This document shows positions 34,292-43,500 of a stretch of DNA of 64,000 bases, one piece after another; position 1 is the first letter of the stretch; each line of letters starts with the position of its first letter. Source of the stretch: Bog-756 sp963701325 (GTDB lineage: Bacteria; Actinomycetota; Acidimicrobiia; Acidimicrobiales; RAAP-2); contig OY969604.1 in assembly GCA_963701325.1 (NCBI GenBank), positions 3,162,001-3,226,000 on the forward strand, in the 5' to 3' direction. The notes under the pieces were generated by a model. That model was not told where the DNA came from and made no database searches. It saw only the letters and a list, made by a program, of their open reading frames with translations. The position numbers and the translations under genes were made by a program.

Positions 34292-36145
34292 ATGAGCGCG
34301 GTATCCACGGCGATTGTCGAAAGCGGTCCAGACGTGGCGGCGCAGGATCGGTACAGGCGCGTGTCCGATGACCTGGCCATTGCTCCGACCGTCAGCGTGG
34401 TGGTCCCCGTCAAGAACGAAGCACAGAACCTTCCTCTCGTCCTTCGCTCGTTGCCGGACTGGGTGGACGAAGTCGTACTCGTGGATGGGCATTCCGTCGA
34501 CGACAGCATCGCGGTGGCTCGGCGGTGCCGCCCGGACATCAAAGTCGTCACCCAGCCTGGAGCTGGAAAGGGTGATGCGTTGTTCGCCGGCTTCAACGCA
34601 TGTACGGGCGACATTCTCGTGATGATGGACGGTGATGGATCGACGTCGGGTGCTGAGATCGTTCACTATGTGAGCGCACTGGTTGCAGGTGCCGACTATG
34701 CAAAGGGGTCCCGTTTTGCAAACTGCGGTGGCAGCGATGACATCACCTTCACCCGCCGCCTCGGCAATCGAGTACTGAGCGGGCTCGTGAACGTGACGTT
34801 CGGTACCCGGTACACCGACCTGTGCTACGGGTACAACGCGTTTTGGTCCGATCTGTTGCCTGCCCTCGACCTCGATTGCGGCGGATTCGAGGTCGAGACG
34901 GTGATGAACATTCGCGCAGCCAAAGCGAACCTCCGCGTACAGGAGATTCCCAGTCATGAGGCACAGCGGCTTCACGGGGAGAGCAATCTGCACGTGGTGA
35001 GTGACGGCTGGCGGATACTCAAAGCCATCTCGACGGAAGCCATGTCCCGCCGTCTCCGACCCGCCAGGCCCGCCTTCGCAGCGACGACCAGCGGGCATGT
35101 GAAGTCCCCGCCGCCGGAACATGCTCGAGTGACCCCACAGGAGGGTGGCCAACGGTCGAAGGAGCCATTTCCGGCTGACCCGGCGAACATCTCCGTCGTG
35201 ATCTGCGCATATACGGAGGCCAGATGGAATGAAACCTGTGCCGCCGTGGAGTCGGTACAACGACAGAGCGCTCCCGCATGCGAGATCATCGTCGTTGTCG
35301 ACCACAACCCGACCCTCTATGCATCCCTGGCGGAGGCATTTCCCGAGCTCATGGTTGTCGAGAACCGTGAAGAGCAGGGACTCTCCGGAGGCAAGAACAC
35401 CGGCATCTCGATCGCGACGGGCGACATCGTTGCGTTTCTGGACGACGATGCAGTTGCCGATGCCGACTGGCTCAAGTTCTTCGCCGATTCGTACCTCGAT
35501 ACCGACGTTGTCGGTGTGGGTGGTCTCACGTTGCCCAACTGGGAAGTTCCGCGACCCTCCTGGTTCCCGAGGGAGTTCGATTGGGTCGTCGGGTGCACGT
35601 ATCTCGGGATGCCGGAGGTGGACCGGGCGGTCCGCAACGTGCTCGGAGGCAACTCCTCCTTCCGCCGGGAGGTGTTGGAGTCGGTGGGAGGGTTCCAACA
35701 CGGGATCGGACGGTCAGCGGGCAAACGCCGACCGCTCGGTTGCGAGGAGACCGAGCTCTGCATCAGGATCACCCAACGCCTGCCCCGATCGATCATGCTC
35801 TTCGAGAACCGGTCGGTCATCCGGCACCTGGTTCCGGCAGATCGCTGCCGGTTTTCCTACTTTCGCTCTCGTTGTTTTGCTGAGGGTCTGTCAAAGGCGA
35901 TGGTCACCGCCAATGTCGGTTCTCAGGACGGTCTTTCTTCTGAACGCTGTTACGCGACAAAGACGCTTCCGAGCGGGGTTCTCCAGGGCCTGGCTGACTT
36001 CAGCAGGGGTGACGCAGCGGGGTTGGCCAGAGCAGGGGCGATCACTGCCGGCCTCGGGTCGACCGTGGCCGGATTCGTGGCGGGGTCGGTAGCAAGACCG
36101 GCCAGCCGATCGCGCCTGACCAGTTCAGCCATTTCCGACTCCTGA
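34292..36145 (+). CDS. Tandem GT2-GT2 glycosyltransferase
   Basis: A 617-residue protein with two complete GT-A family 2 domains. Domain 1 (about 30-260): PTVSVVVPVKNEAQNLPLVLRSL, VDGHSVDDS, ILVMMDGDGST, like dolichol-phosphate-sugar synthases. Domain 2 (about 305-560): ISVVICAYTEARW, SGGKNTGISIATGDIVAFLDDDAVADADW, GGNSSFRREVLESVGGF, and the ETELCIRI acceptor-loop motif. The two domains could make two successive linkages, or one could make the lipid-phosphate sugar used by the other. Start 34292 follows AAGGAAGGAG. First gene of an overlapping operon; its TGA shares a base with the next ATG. Confidence 0.88.
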   Translation: MSAVSTAIVESGPDVAAQDRYRRVSDDLAIAPTVSVVVPVKNEAQNLPLVLRSLPDWVDEVVLVDGHSVDDSIAVARRCRPDIKVVTQPGAGKGDALFAGFNACTGDILVMMDGDGSTSGAEIVHYVSALVAGADYAKGSRFANCGGSDDITFTRRLGNRVLSGLVNVTFGTRYTDLCYGYNAFWSDLLPALDLDCGGFEVETVMNIRAAKANLRVQEIPSHEAQRLHGESNLHVVSDGWRILKAISTEAMSRRLRPARPAFAATTSGHVKSPPPEHARVTPQEGGQRSKEPFPADPANISVVICAYTEARWNETCAAVESVQRQSAPACEIIVVVDHNPTLYASLAEAFPELMVVENREEQGLSGGKNTGISIATGDIVAFLDDDAVADADWLKFFADSYLDTDVVGVGGLTLPNWEVPRPSWFPREFDWVVGCTYLGMPEVDRAVRNVLGGNSSFRREVLESVGGFQHGIGRSAGKRRPLGCEETELCIRITQRLPRSIMLFENRSVIRHLVPADRCRFSYFRSRCFAEGLSKAMVTANVGSQDGLSSERCYATKTLPSGVLQGLADFSRGDAAGLARAGAITAGLGSTVAGFVAGSVARPASRSRLTSSAISDS

Positions 36146-36966
36146 TGGCGTCAGCCGCAGCGGCCTCGCCTGTGCGAGTGCCGATCCTGATGTATCACGA
36201 GATCGCTGGCCGAACGGAAAGCAGTAGCCGCCTCGCCGTGTCCCCGGGTGCCTTCTCCGCCCAGCTGGCATACCTTCATGATGATGGATATCAGACGGTG
36301 ACCGTGGCCGACCTGCTGACGTCCCTGGCCGGTGGCAACGGCAGGCTGCCGGATCGCCCCGTCGTCTTGACATTCGATGACGGATACGCCGACTTTCACA
36401 GCCGGGCGATGCCCTTGCTGGACCGGTACGGCTTCACAGCCACCGTGTTCATCACCACGGGATGGGTACGGGATGCCAAAGGTCGTCTCGACAGGCGACC
36501 CCCGGGTCGCATGCTCGCCTGGGCAGAGATCGAGGACGCAGCGAGTGCTGGCATCGAGGTCGCTGCGCACAGCCATACGCATCCGCAGCTCGATCAGCTG
36601 CCGCCCGATCTTCTCCGCAAAGAGCTCGCCACGGGCAAGGCGGTGCTCGAAGACAGACTTGGATCCCCGATCACCGGGTTGGCCTATCCATTCGGATACT
36701 CGACTGCGCGGGTCAGGGAAGCCGCACGTGAATCCGGCCACCAGTACTCCTGCGCTGTCGACAATAGGACGATGAGCAGTGAGTCGGACCTGCTGGCTCT
36801 CCCTCGTCTCACCGTCCGGCGGTCGACCACAATGCCGGTGTTCCAAGAGATCGTCCACGGGCGAAATCTCAGCCGGATCTTCTTTACCGACCGAGCCATG
36901 ACCAAGGGATGGTCTGTGGTTCGGCGGGGCAGAGCGGCCCTGCGCCGCCTCCTTCGTGAGACGTAG
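36145..36966 (+). CDS. Polysaccharide deacetylase (CE4)
   Basis: A 273-residue carbohydrate esterase 4 / NodB-homology protein. Motifs: VPILMYHEI, VVLTFDDGYADF (catalytic base Asp and metal Asp), VAAHSHTHPQL (two metal His), LAYPFGYSTARVREAA. It removes N-acetyl groups from a polysaccharide. No signal peptide is seen, so it may work on lipid-linked intermediates in the cytoplasm. Its ATG overlaps the GT2 stop by one base, indicating coupled translation; the flippase follows immediately. Confidence 0.9.
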   Translation: MASAAAASPVRVPILMYHEIAGRTESSSRLAVSPGAFSAQLAYLHDDGYQTVTVADLLTSLAGGNGRLPDRPVVLTFDDGYADFHSRAMPLLDRYGFTATVFITTGWVRDAKGRLDRRPPGRMLAWAEIEDAASAGIEVAAHSHTHPQLDQLPPDLLRKELATGKAVLEDRLGSPITGLAYPFGYSTARVREAARESGHQYSCAVDNRTMSSESDLLALPRLTVRRSTTMPVFQEIVHGRNLSRIFFTDRAMTKGWSVVRRGRAALRRLLRET

Positions 36967-36967
36967 G

Positions 36968-38437
36968 ATGGCCTCCGGTGGCGCCGAGCCAGAAGGGGGA
37001 GGTCGCCACACGGTCTTCAGCAGCGACCCGCAGGGTTGCGGATACTTTCACCCACTCACCCCTCACGTGACAGTGACACCTCTCCGTGATCTGCCCGGAG
37101 GTCCATCGACAGGACCGGGCCTGGTGCAGCGCCAGTTCCAGGGCCTGCGCCGGCTGCGTGCCGACCCGCTTGCATTCAACGGCTACGCGCTGATTGCCAA
37201 TAGCGGGGTGACGGGGGTGCTCGGCTTCGTCTACTGGTTGTTCATGGCGCGCACGTACCCAGCCGCAGCAGTCGGACGGGCGTCGGCGCTGTACGCAGCC
37301 ATGAACCTGCTCGCCGGTGTTACGGCTCAGAACCTCAACGGCGCGCTGACCCGCTTCATCCCTCGGGCCGGCCTGCGTACGCGGACCTTCATCCTTCGCG
37401 CCTATGCGGTGAGTTCGGTGGCATCCGTCTGTGTATCGATCCTGTTTCTCCTTACGGTCGGTTGGTGGGGTGCGTCCTATTCGGAGCTCGATACTCCGGC
37501 CGCCCGAATCGCGTTCGTTGGCTGCGTCGTGATCTGGGCGATATTCACCCTTCAAGACAGCGTGCTGGTCGGCCTGCGCAGCGCGATCTGGGTGCTCGTG
37601 GAGAACGGCATCTTCGGTGTTGTCAAGATCGTCCTGCTGGTGATGCTGGTATCGGCCTTTCCGCACCACATTGGTATCTACGTATCGTGGATGCTTCCCG
37701 CTGCGATTGCGGTGCCGCTCGTCAATTGGCTCATCTTCAGGGGCATCGTTCCGCGCCACACCCTGCTGACGCGCGATGCAGAGCCTGCGAGCAGCCGCCA
37801 GATCCGTCGTTTCATAGCCGGTGACTACTCCGGGGCGTTGTGCCTGCTGGCCACGGGCAGCCTCATCCCCGTCGTGGTGGCGGCTCAGATCGACGCTCAG
37901 CAAACCGCATACTTCTACGTGGCCTGGGTGATCGCGGGGATCGTCGACATGATCGGTATCAGCATGGGGATCTCTCTCACGGTGGAGGGGGCCTTTGACG
38001 CTTCGGCACTTGCGGTCAACTGCCGGATTGCACTCCGCAAGATGGCCGCCATACTGCTTCCCTCTGCACTGCTGCTCGCCCTGTTTGCCCCATTCTGGTT
38101 GGGCCTTTTCGGACCGGCGTATGCGGCACACGCAGCATCGGTTCTCGAGCTTCTGGCTGCCGCAACGGTGTTCAGGGCACCGATCGAACTCTATCTTGGA
38201 GCGCTCCGAGCCCAGAACAGAACATCGCTGGTGGCACTGATCCAGGCGACTCGAGCGATTCTGATGCTCGGACTGGCCCTCGCTCTGACCACTGCAATGG
38301 GAACAGTCGGCGCGGCGCTCGCTGTCGCTGCCAGCCAGGCGTTCGTCGCCGTTCTCATCAGCGGTGGCCTCTATCGCATTCTGGTCGGAGATCACGAGCG
38401 CGGGATGGCTGTGGCTGATGGGGCGAGTAGACGGTGA
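36968..38437 (+). CDS. Polysaccharide flippase (Wzx/MOP superfamily)
   Basis: A 489-residue polytopic protein with about 14 helices. The first block, FNGYALIANSGVTGVLGFVYWLFMARTYPAAAVGRASALYAAMNLLAGV, is typical of the polysaccharide-transport family in actinobacteria, and LGALRAQNRTSLVALIQATRAILMLGLALAL is a typical late segment. It would flip lipid-linked repeat units to the outer face for the polymerase encoded at 51881-53239. ATG at 36968, 2 bp after the deacetylase stop; a GTG at 36956 is an alternative overlapping that stop. Confidence 0.85.
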   Translation: MASGGAEPEGGGRHTVFSSDPQGCGYFHPLTPHVTVTPLRDLPGGPSTGPGLVQRQFQGLRRLRADPLAFNGYALIANSGVTGVLGFVYWLFMARTYPAAAVGRASALYAAMNLLAGVTAQNLNGALTRFIPRAGLRTRTFILRAYAVSSVASVCVSILFLLTVGWWGASYSELDTPAARIAFVGCVVIWAIFTLQDSVLVGLRSAIWVLVENGIFGVVKIVLLVMLVSAFPHHIGIYVSWMLPAAIAVPLVNWLIFRGIVPRHTLLTRDAEPASSRQIRRFIAGDYSGALCLLATGSLIPVVVAAQIDAQQTAYFYVAWVIAGIVDMIGISMGISLTVEGAFDASALAVNCRIALRKMAAILLPSALLLALFAPFWLGLFGPAYAAHAASVLELLAAATVFRAPIELYLGALRAQNRTSLVALIQATRAILMLGLALALTTAMGTVGAALAVAASQAFVAVLISGGLYRILVGDHERGMAVADGASRR

Positions 38438-40566
38438 TGGAAAGCACGTTGGCGGAGTCGGTGCCGACCCGTTCGGGGCCGGAAGAAGGTGCGCCGGAGC
38501 CCGGAAACAGACAGCTCTTGCCGTACATCCGCCGGCTCCCGACCTGGGCTGCGCCGATGGCCCTGGTCGTGGCAACCGCCGGCGGCTTCGCGCTCTTCAT
38601 CGTCTCCGTTCGCGGTATCGACCTCACACAGATGAACGGGCTCGGCCTCTTCTCGGTCATGCCCGTGGGAGCGTTCGTCGGCGTCGTGGTCATCTCCCTC
38701 GCGTTCATGGGTGGCCTGGCACTGACCAAGACCTACCCAGCTGTCCTGGGCATCTCGCTGGCGACCCTGGTCATCTGTCTGAACGGGATCACGGTATTCG
38801 CCGAGTCCAACCCGCGATTTCCGACCACCTATCAGATCGCCGGCTTCGTCCAGTACATCAGTAGCACAGGACACACGGCACCCGGACTGGACGCCTACTT
38901 CAGTTGGCCAGGGTTCTTTGCCCTGATCGCCTTTGTAACCGGCGCCGCCGGAACTCACAGCGTGCTGGCGTTGTTGAAGGTGTGGCCGACGGCCGTCGAC
39001 CTGCTCTCCGTCGTGCTCCTCTTCTTCGTGATGCGCAACCTCCGGATCTCATGGCGCGCACAATGGCTGGCAGCCTTCTTCTTCGCGGTGGGCAATTGGG
39101 TCGGGCAGGACTACTTCTCACCACAGTCGTTCGACTATCTGCTGTATCTCGTCTTCGTGGCCATTCTGGTCAACTGGTTTGTCGGCCCGTATCGCCGAGA
39201 GTCGCCAGGGTCTCCCCGAACGTCCCAGCTCGCCAAGATCTACGGGCGGATGGTCCCGACCTTTGAGCCCGGGGAGATGCCCCCCCGACCGGCCAGTACG
39301 GGCCAGAAGGCCATCCTCCTGGCCATCCTCGTCGCCATCTTCACGGTCTCGACGGTGAGTCATCAGTTGACGCCGTTCTTCATGATCGGGGCCTGCGCCG
39401 CGCTCGTCATCGTCCGCCGATGCACGCTGCGAGGTCTGCCGATCCTGCTCGGAGTGATCTTCGCCGGCTACATCAGCTTCGCTGCCGTGGGGTACTGGTC
39501 GGGCCACCTGTCGACTGTCTTCAGCGGTGTCGGCAACTTGAGCCTGAACCTGACGACCAGCGTGAGCGGACGACTCGTGGGGAGCACGCCGATGCACCTG
39601 GTCGCCCTTCACGCCAAAGTCGAGGTTGCGGCCGTCATCGTCGGGCTGGCCGGACTCGGTCTGGTGCGACGTTGGGCTCGTGGAATTGCCGACAGCGTCC
39701 TACTCGTCCTTCTCGTCGTGCCCATCGCGCTCATCGGAGTGGCCAGCTACGGAGGGGAGATCATCCTGCGGACGTATCTCTTCATGTTGCCGGCAGCCTG
39801 CGTGATCGCCGCGCTGTCCTTCTTCCCGGATCGGCGTCCCCCTCGCCCGAATTGGCGACTCCTGAGCGTCCTTGGCGCCTGCGCCGTCGTACTTCCGGTT
39901 GCCTTCTTCCTGGCCCGCTACGGAAACGACGGCTTCGAACAGGTCCCGTCGGGTGAGCTGGCCGCGAGCAACTGGGTCTACGCGCACGACGGGCAGGGCG
40001 TCCGACTCTTGTGGCTCAGCTCGGACCCGGCAAACGACGTCACCCCGCAGATGCCCTGGTCCTACCGGGACCTCACAAAGGTCAGCTACGTACCGGCCCT
40101 CGCTCCTCGTGACCCGCTCAGCGTCCACGGCCTCGTCGAGACCCTCTTCCGCTCCGGTCCGGGGTCCTATCTGATTGTGGACCAGACCCAGATTGCAGCT
40201 CTCCAGCAGACCGCCAGTTACGCGCCCGATTGGGGTAGTCGCTTCCGTGCCTCGGTCTCCTCTGCGGCAACCGTTCGGGTGGCCTTCGCTTCTGACAGCG
40301 CAGTCGTCTACACGATGCAGTGGCCCTCGACCGCGCGACGCCGGCCCCTGAATATCAGCACGGCTTCGGGAGCTCCGGATCGATTCACCTGGACCCGAGC
40401 CGGACTGATCGTCTTCTGGCTGCTTGTGGCCCTGCTCGCGGCGCGTGAGTTCATTCGACTCTGGCGACCGTCGGCTCCCGCGATCCGCCTGCTCTGGTTC
40501 GCCGCTATTCCTCTGGGCGCATTGCTGCTGGCCGATATCGCCTTGCGGTTCGTGGTACTGACATGA
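38437..40566 (+). CDS. Large polytopic membrane protein, GT-C-like
   Basis: A 709-residue protein with about 12-13 transmembrane helices and a 150-residue extracytoplasmic domain before the last helices (VSYVPALAPRDPLSVHGLVETLF...). The segment VQYISSTGHTAPGLDAYFSWPGFFALIAF after an early helix resembles the catalytic loop region of GT-C glycosyltransferases, but family assignment is tentative. ATG at 38437 overlaps the flippase TGA (TGATG); its own TGA overlaps the NRPS ATG by four bases. It probably adds sugars outside the membrane or polymerises. Confidence 0.7.
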   Translation: MESTLAESVPTRSGPEEGAPEPGNRQLLPYIRRLPTWAAPMALVVATAGGFALFIVSVRGIDLTQMNGLGLFSVMPVGAFVGVVVISLAFMGGLALTKTYPAVLGISLATLVICLNGITVFAESNPRFPTTYQIAGFVQYISSTGHTAPGLDAYFSWPGFFALIAFVTGAAGTHSVLALLKVWPTAVDLLSVVLLFFVMRNLRISWRAQWLAAFFFAVGNWVGQDYFSPQSFDYLLYLVFVAILVNWFVGPYRRESPGSPRTSQLAKIYGRMVPTFEPGEMPPRPASTGQKAILLAILVAIFTVSTVSHQLTPFFMIGACAALVIVRRCTLRGLPILLGVIFAGYISFAAVGYWSGHLSTVFSGVGNLSLNLTTSVSGRLVGSTPMHLVALHAKVEVAAVIVGLAGLGLVRRWARGIADSVLLVLLVVPIALIGVASYGGEIILRTYLFMLPAACVIAALSFFPDRRPPRPNWRLLSVLGACAVVLPVAFFLARYGNDGFEQVPSGELAASNWVYAHDGQGVRLLWLSSDPANDVTPQMPWSYRDLTKVSYVPALAPRDPLSVHGLVETLFRSGPGSYLIVDQTQIAALQQTASYAPDWGSRFRASVSSAATVRVAFASDSAVVYTMQWPSTARRRPLNISTASGAPDRFTWTRAGLIVFWLLVALLAAREFIRLWRPSAPAIRLLWFAAIPLGALLLADIALRFVVLT

Positions 40567-43500
40567 CAGCCCGCCATCGACCGTCTGACTGTGATCCCTC
40601 GGCGACAGTCGCCGTCGGTGCACAGCTGAACAACCAGCCGGCCACGGGGAATCTCTGTCTGGCGGTGGAGATGCGCGGGCCGTTGGACGTGGATGCCCTG
40701 CGGGGGAGCCTTGTAGCCTTCATCCAGCGCTACGAGATCTCGGGCACGGTGTTTCCGATCCGCGAGGGCAGACCGCGACAGACGCAGCGAGCGGATGGAA
40801 TCGTGGCCTGGAGCGAGGTGGACCTCGGCGATCTGGCGGATGGAGATCGGGAAGAGGAGACGCACCGGTTGCAAGAAGGAGAGGCTCGGCGGGCATTCGA
40901 CCTGTCCCGGGGGCCCCTCGTCCGTGCCCTGCTGGTAAGGCTCGGGTACCAAGGGCATCGACTGGTCCTCACGCTGCACAACTTGATTTCAGATTGGGCA
41001 TCGCTCGTTCAGGTCTTCATGCCGGAACTCTGCGAGCTCTACATGGCGAGGATCGAGGGTCGACCGGCCGAACTGGGCGACGTGCAGTTCCAGCACGCGG
41101 ACTCTGTGATCGGTCAGCGAGACCGACCCGATGAGGACGCGGACGGCATCGGCCTCGAGTTCTGGAGGGAGTATCTGGCCGGTGCTCCGTTGCTCCTGGA
41201 CCTGCCTCGCGACCACCGACGACCCACGCGGCGGAGCTGCCGGGCAGCCTCCGAGCCGTTCACGCTGAGCGAGGAGTTGACTGCGGGGTTGCGGGAACTG
41301 GGCCGCCAAACACAGGGCACAATGCGCACCACTCTCGCGGCGACGCTCGCGGCGCTGCTGTTCCGCTACACCGGCGAGGAGGATCTGTTGGTGGGCTCGA
41401 CCGCACACCGGGACGCAGGCGTGAGTCTCCAGCGCCCCATGGGCCGATTTGTCGACAGTGTTGCCCTACGGGTCGATCTGAGCGGTCAGCCGAGCGTTCT
41501 TGACCTGTTGAAGAGGACCCAGGCCGCGGACGAGATGACCCACGGCCACGAGAGCGCTTCGTGCGGTGCCGCCGTCAACCAACTGCACCCGGAGGACGAC
41601 CCTGACGCTCGCCCGATGGTGCAGGTCCGGTTGGTCTTCGAACCCCTCCCTCCGCCGCTGCCCGTCGAGTGGGACCTGGTCCACGTCGAACCTCCCGTGC
41701 TGACAACACGGTGTGATCTCTCCGTGGAAGTGGACGAGCGGCCCTCCGGGTTGGCCGGACGGTTCGTCTACGACAGTGATCTGTACGAACCGGGAACCGT
41801 CAGGCGGACCATCGAGCACTGGCGCAAGCTGATCGAGGGAATGGTGGCTGCGCCCGAGTGCCCACTCGGAGAGCTGCAGCTCCTGCGACCTGATGAACGG
41901 CTGCAGCTCCTGAGCGAATGGAGTATGGGCCGGGAGCCAGACCCGGGACCCGACATCGTGACGTTGATCGCGGAGCAGGCCCGATCGCGTCCCGATGCGG
42001 TCGCCGTGACATGCGAAGGCGAACAGCTGACGTACCGACAGATGAACGAGCGCGCCAACCAGCTGGCGCGGTACCTGCGGGAGCTGGGGGTCAAGTCGGA
42101 GGTACCGGTCGGCCTTTGTCTCGAGCGGTCGCCTGACCACGTGGTGGCACTGCTCGGCGTCCTCAAGGCTGGTGGAGCGTACGTCCCCCTGGACCCGGAG
42201 GCGCCGACCGAACGGATCCGGTACGTACTGAAGGACTCGGGGATGCCTCTGGTGCTGACGGAGGAACGGTTGCTGGACAAGGTGAGCGGGACCGGCACCT
42301 CGGTCGTGGTCCTCGACAGCGCCCGCAAGGCCATCGGCGGACAACGGACAGAGGAGCCCGACCGAGAACCGACGGACAGTCAGCTCGCATACATCATCTA
42401 CACCTCTGGCTCGACCGGCCACCCGAAAGGCGTGATGATCGAGCGGGGAGCGCTTTCGGCACACTGCCGGGCGATGAGCAGCGAATACCGGTTGGGAGCG
42501 AGCGATCGCGTGCTCCAGTTCGGTCAGTACAGCGCCGATGCGTCGTTAGAACAGATCCTGCCCACACTTGCCGCAGGTGGACGCCTGGTCATGCGGGGAA
42601 CCGAGCTCTGGACGCCGTGGCAGCTCTTGGTCCAGATCAGGGCCCACAAGGTCACGGTTGCAAATCTGTCGCCGGCCCACTGGACCCAGGCGGTGCAGGA
42701 ATGGACGCGAACAAGTCAGGAATTGACGGACCTCGAGCTGCGACTGGTGATCCTGGGCGGGGAACGACTGGGCATCCAGACCGTTCAGCAATGGCGCGAA
42801 CTGGGGCTTCCGGGGGTCCGCCTCGTCAATGCCTACGGGCCGACCGAGGCGACGATCACGGCGACCCTCGGGGAGGCCGGAGAGGAACACGACCCGATTT
42901 CGATCGGTCGGCCCCTCGCCGGTCGCCGCGTCTACATCCTGGACCACGCTGGCGAGCCCGTACCCGCGGGAGTGGTTGGAGAGCTCCATATCGGGGGAGA
43001 GCTGCTGGCCCGAGGGTACCTGAATCGGCCACAACTGACCGAGGAACGCTTCGTACCCGACCGGTTGGGTTCTCGGTCACAGGGCCGGATGTACCGGACC
43101 GGAGACCTCGCTCGCTACCTCGCGGACGGCCGCATCGATTACATCGGGAGGAAGGACGACCAGGTGCAGATCCGTGGCTACCGGGTCGAACTGGGAGAGG
43201 TGGAAGCGGTCCTGGCCGAGCATCCGGCCGTGGAGGAGGCGGTCGTCGTCGCCCGCGGGGACGCGGGGGACGTGCATCTGGTGGCACACATCGTGACGCG
43301 AGCGTCAGAGACGCTCGAAGAGGCGGAGTTGCGACGGTACTTGGCGGGCAGACTGCCGCGGCACATGCAACCGACGCGGTTCGCTCGGTTGGCGAACATG
43401 CCGAGGCTGGCGACGGGAAAACCGGACCGGCGGAAATTGCCCGAACTCGATGCAGATGACAGCCGCGACAAGGTTCCCTTCCTGGCGCCACGAACGCTCG

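Noticed and set aside
33893..35701. Long leftward frame (602 codons) opposite the GT2-GT2 gene
   Set aside because: High-GC shadow. The rightward frame carries all glycosyltransferase motifs, a good ribosome site and operon overlaps.
36664..36690. Extra copy of the CCGGTGAT repeat core on the opposite strand
   Set aside because: Part of the deacetylase codons for PITG; no pairing arms and not intergenic.
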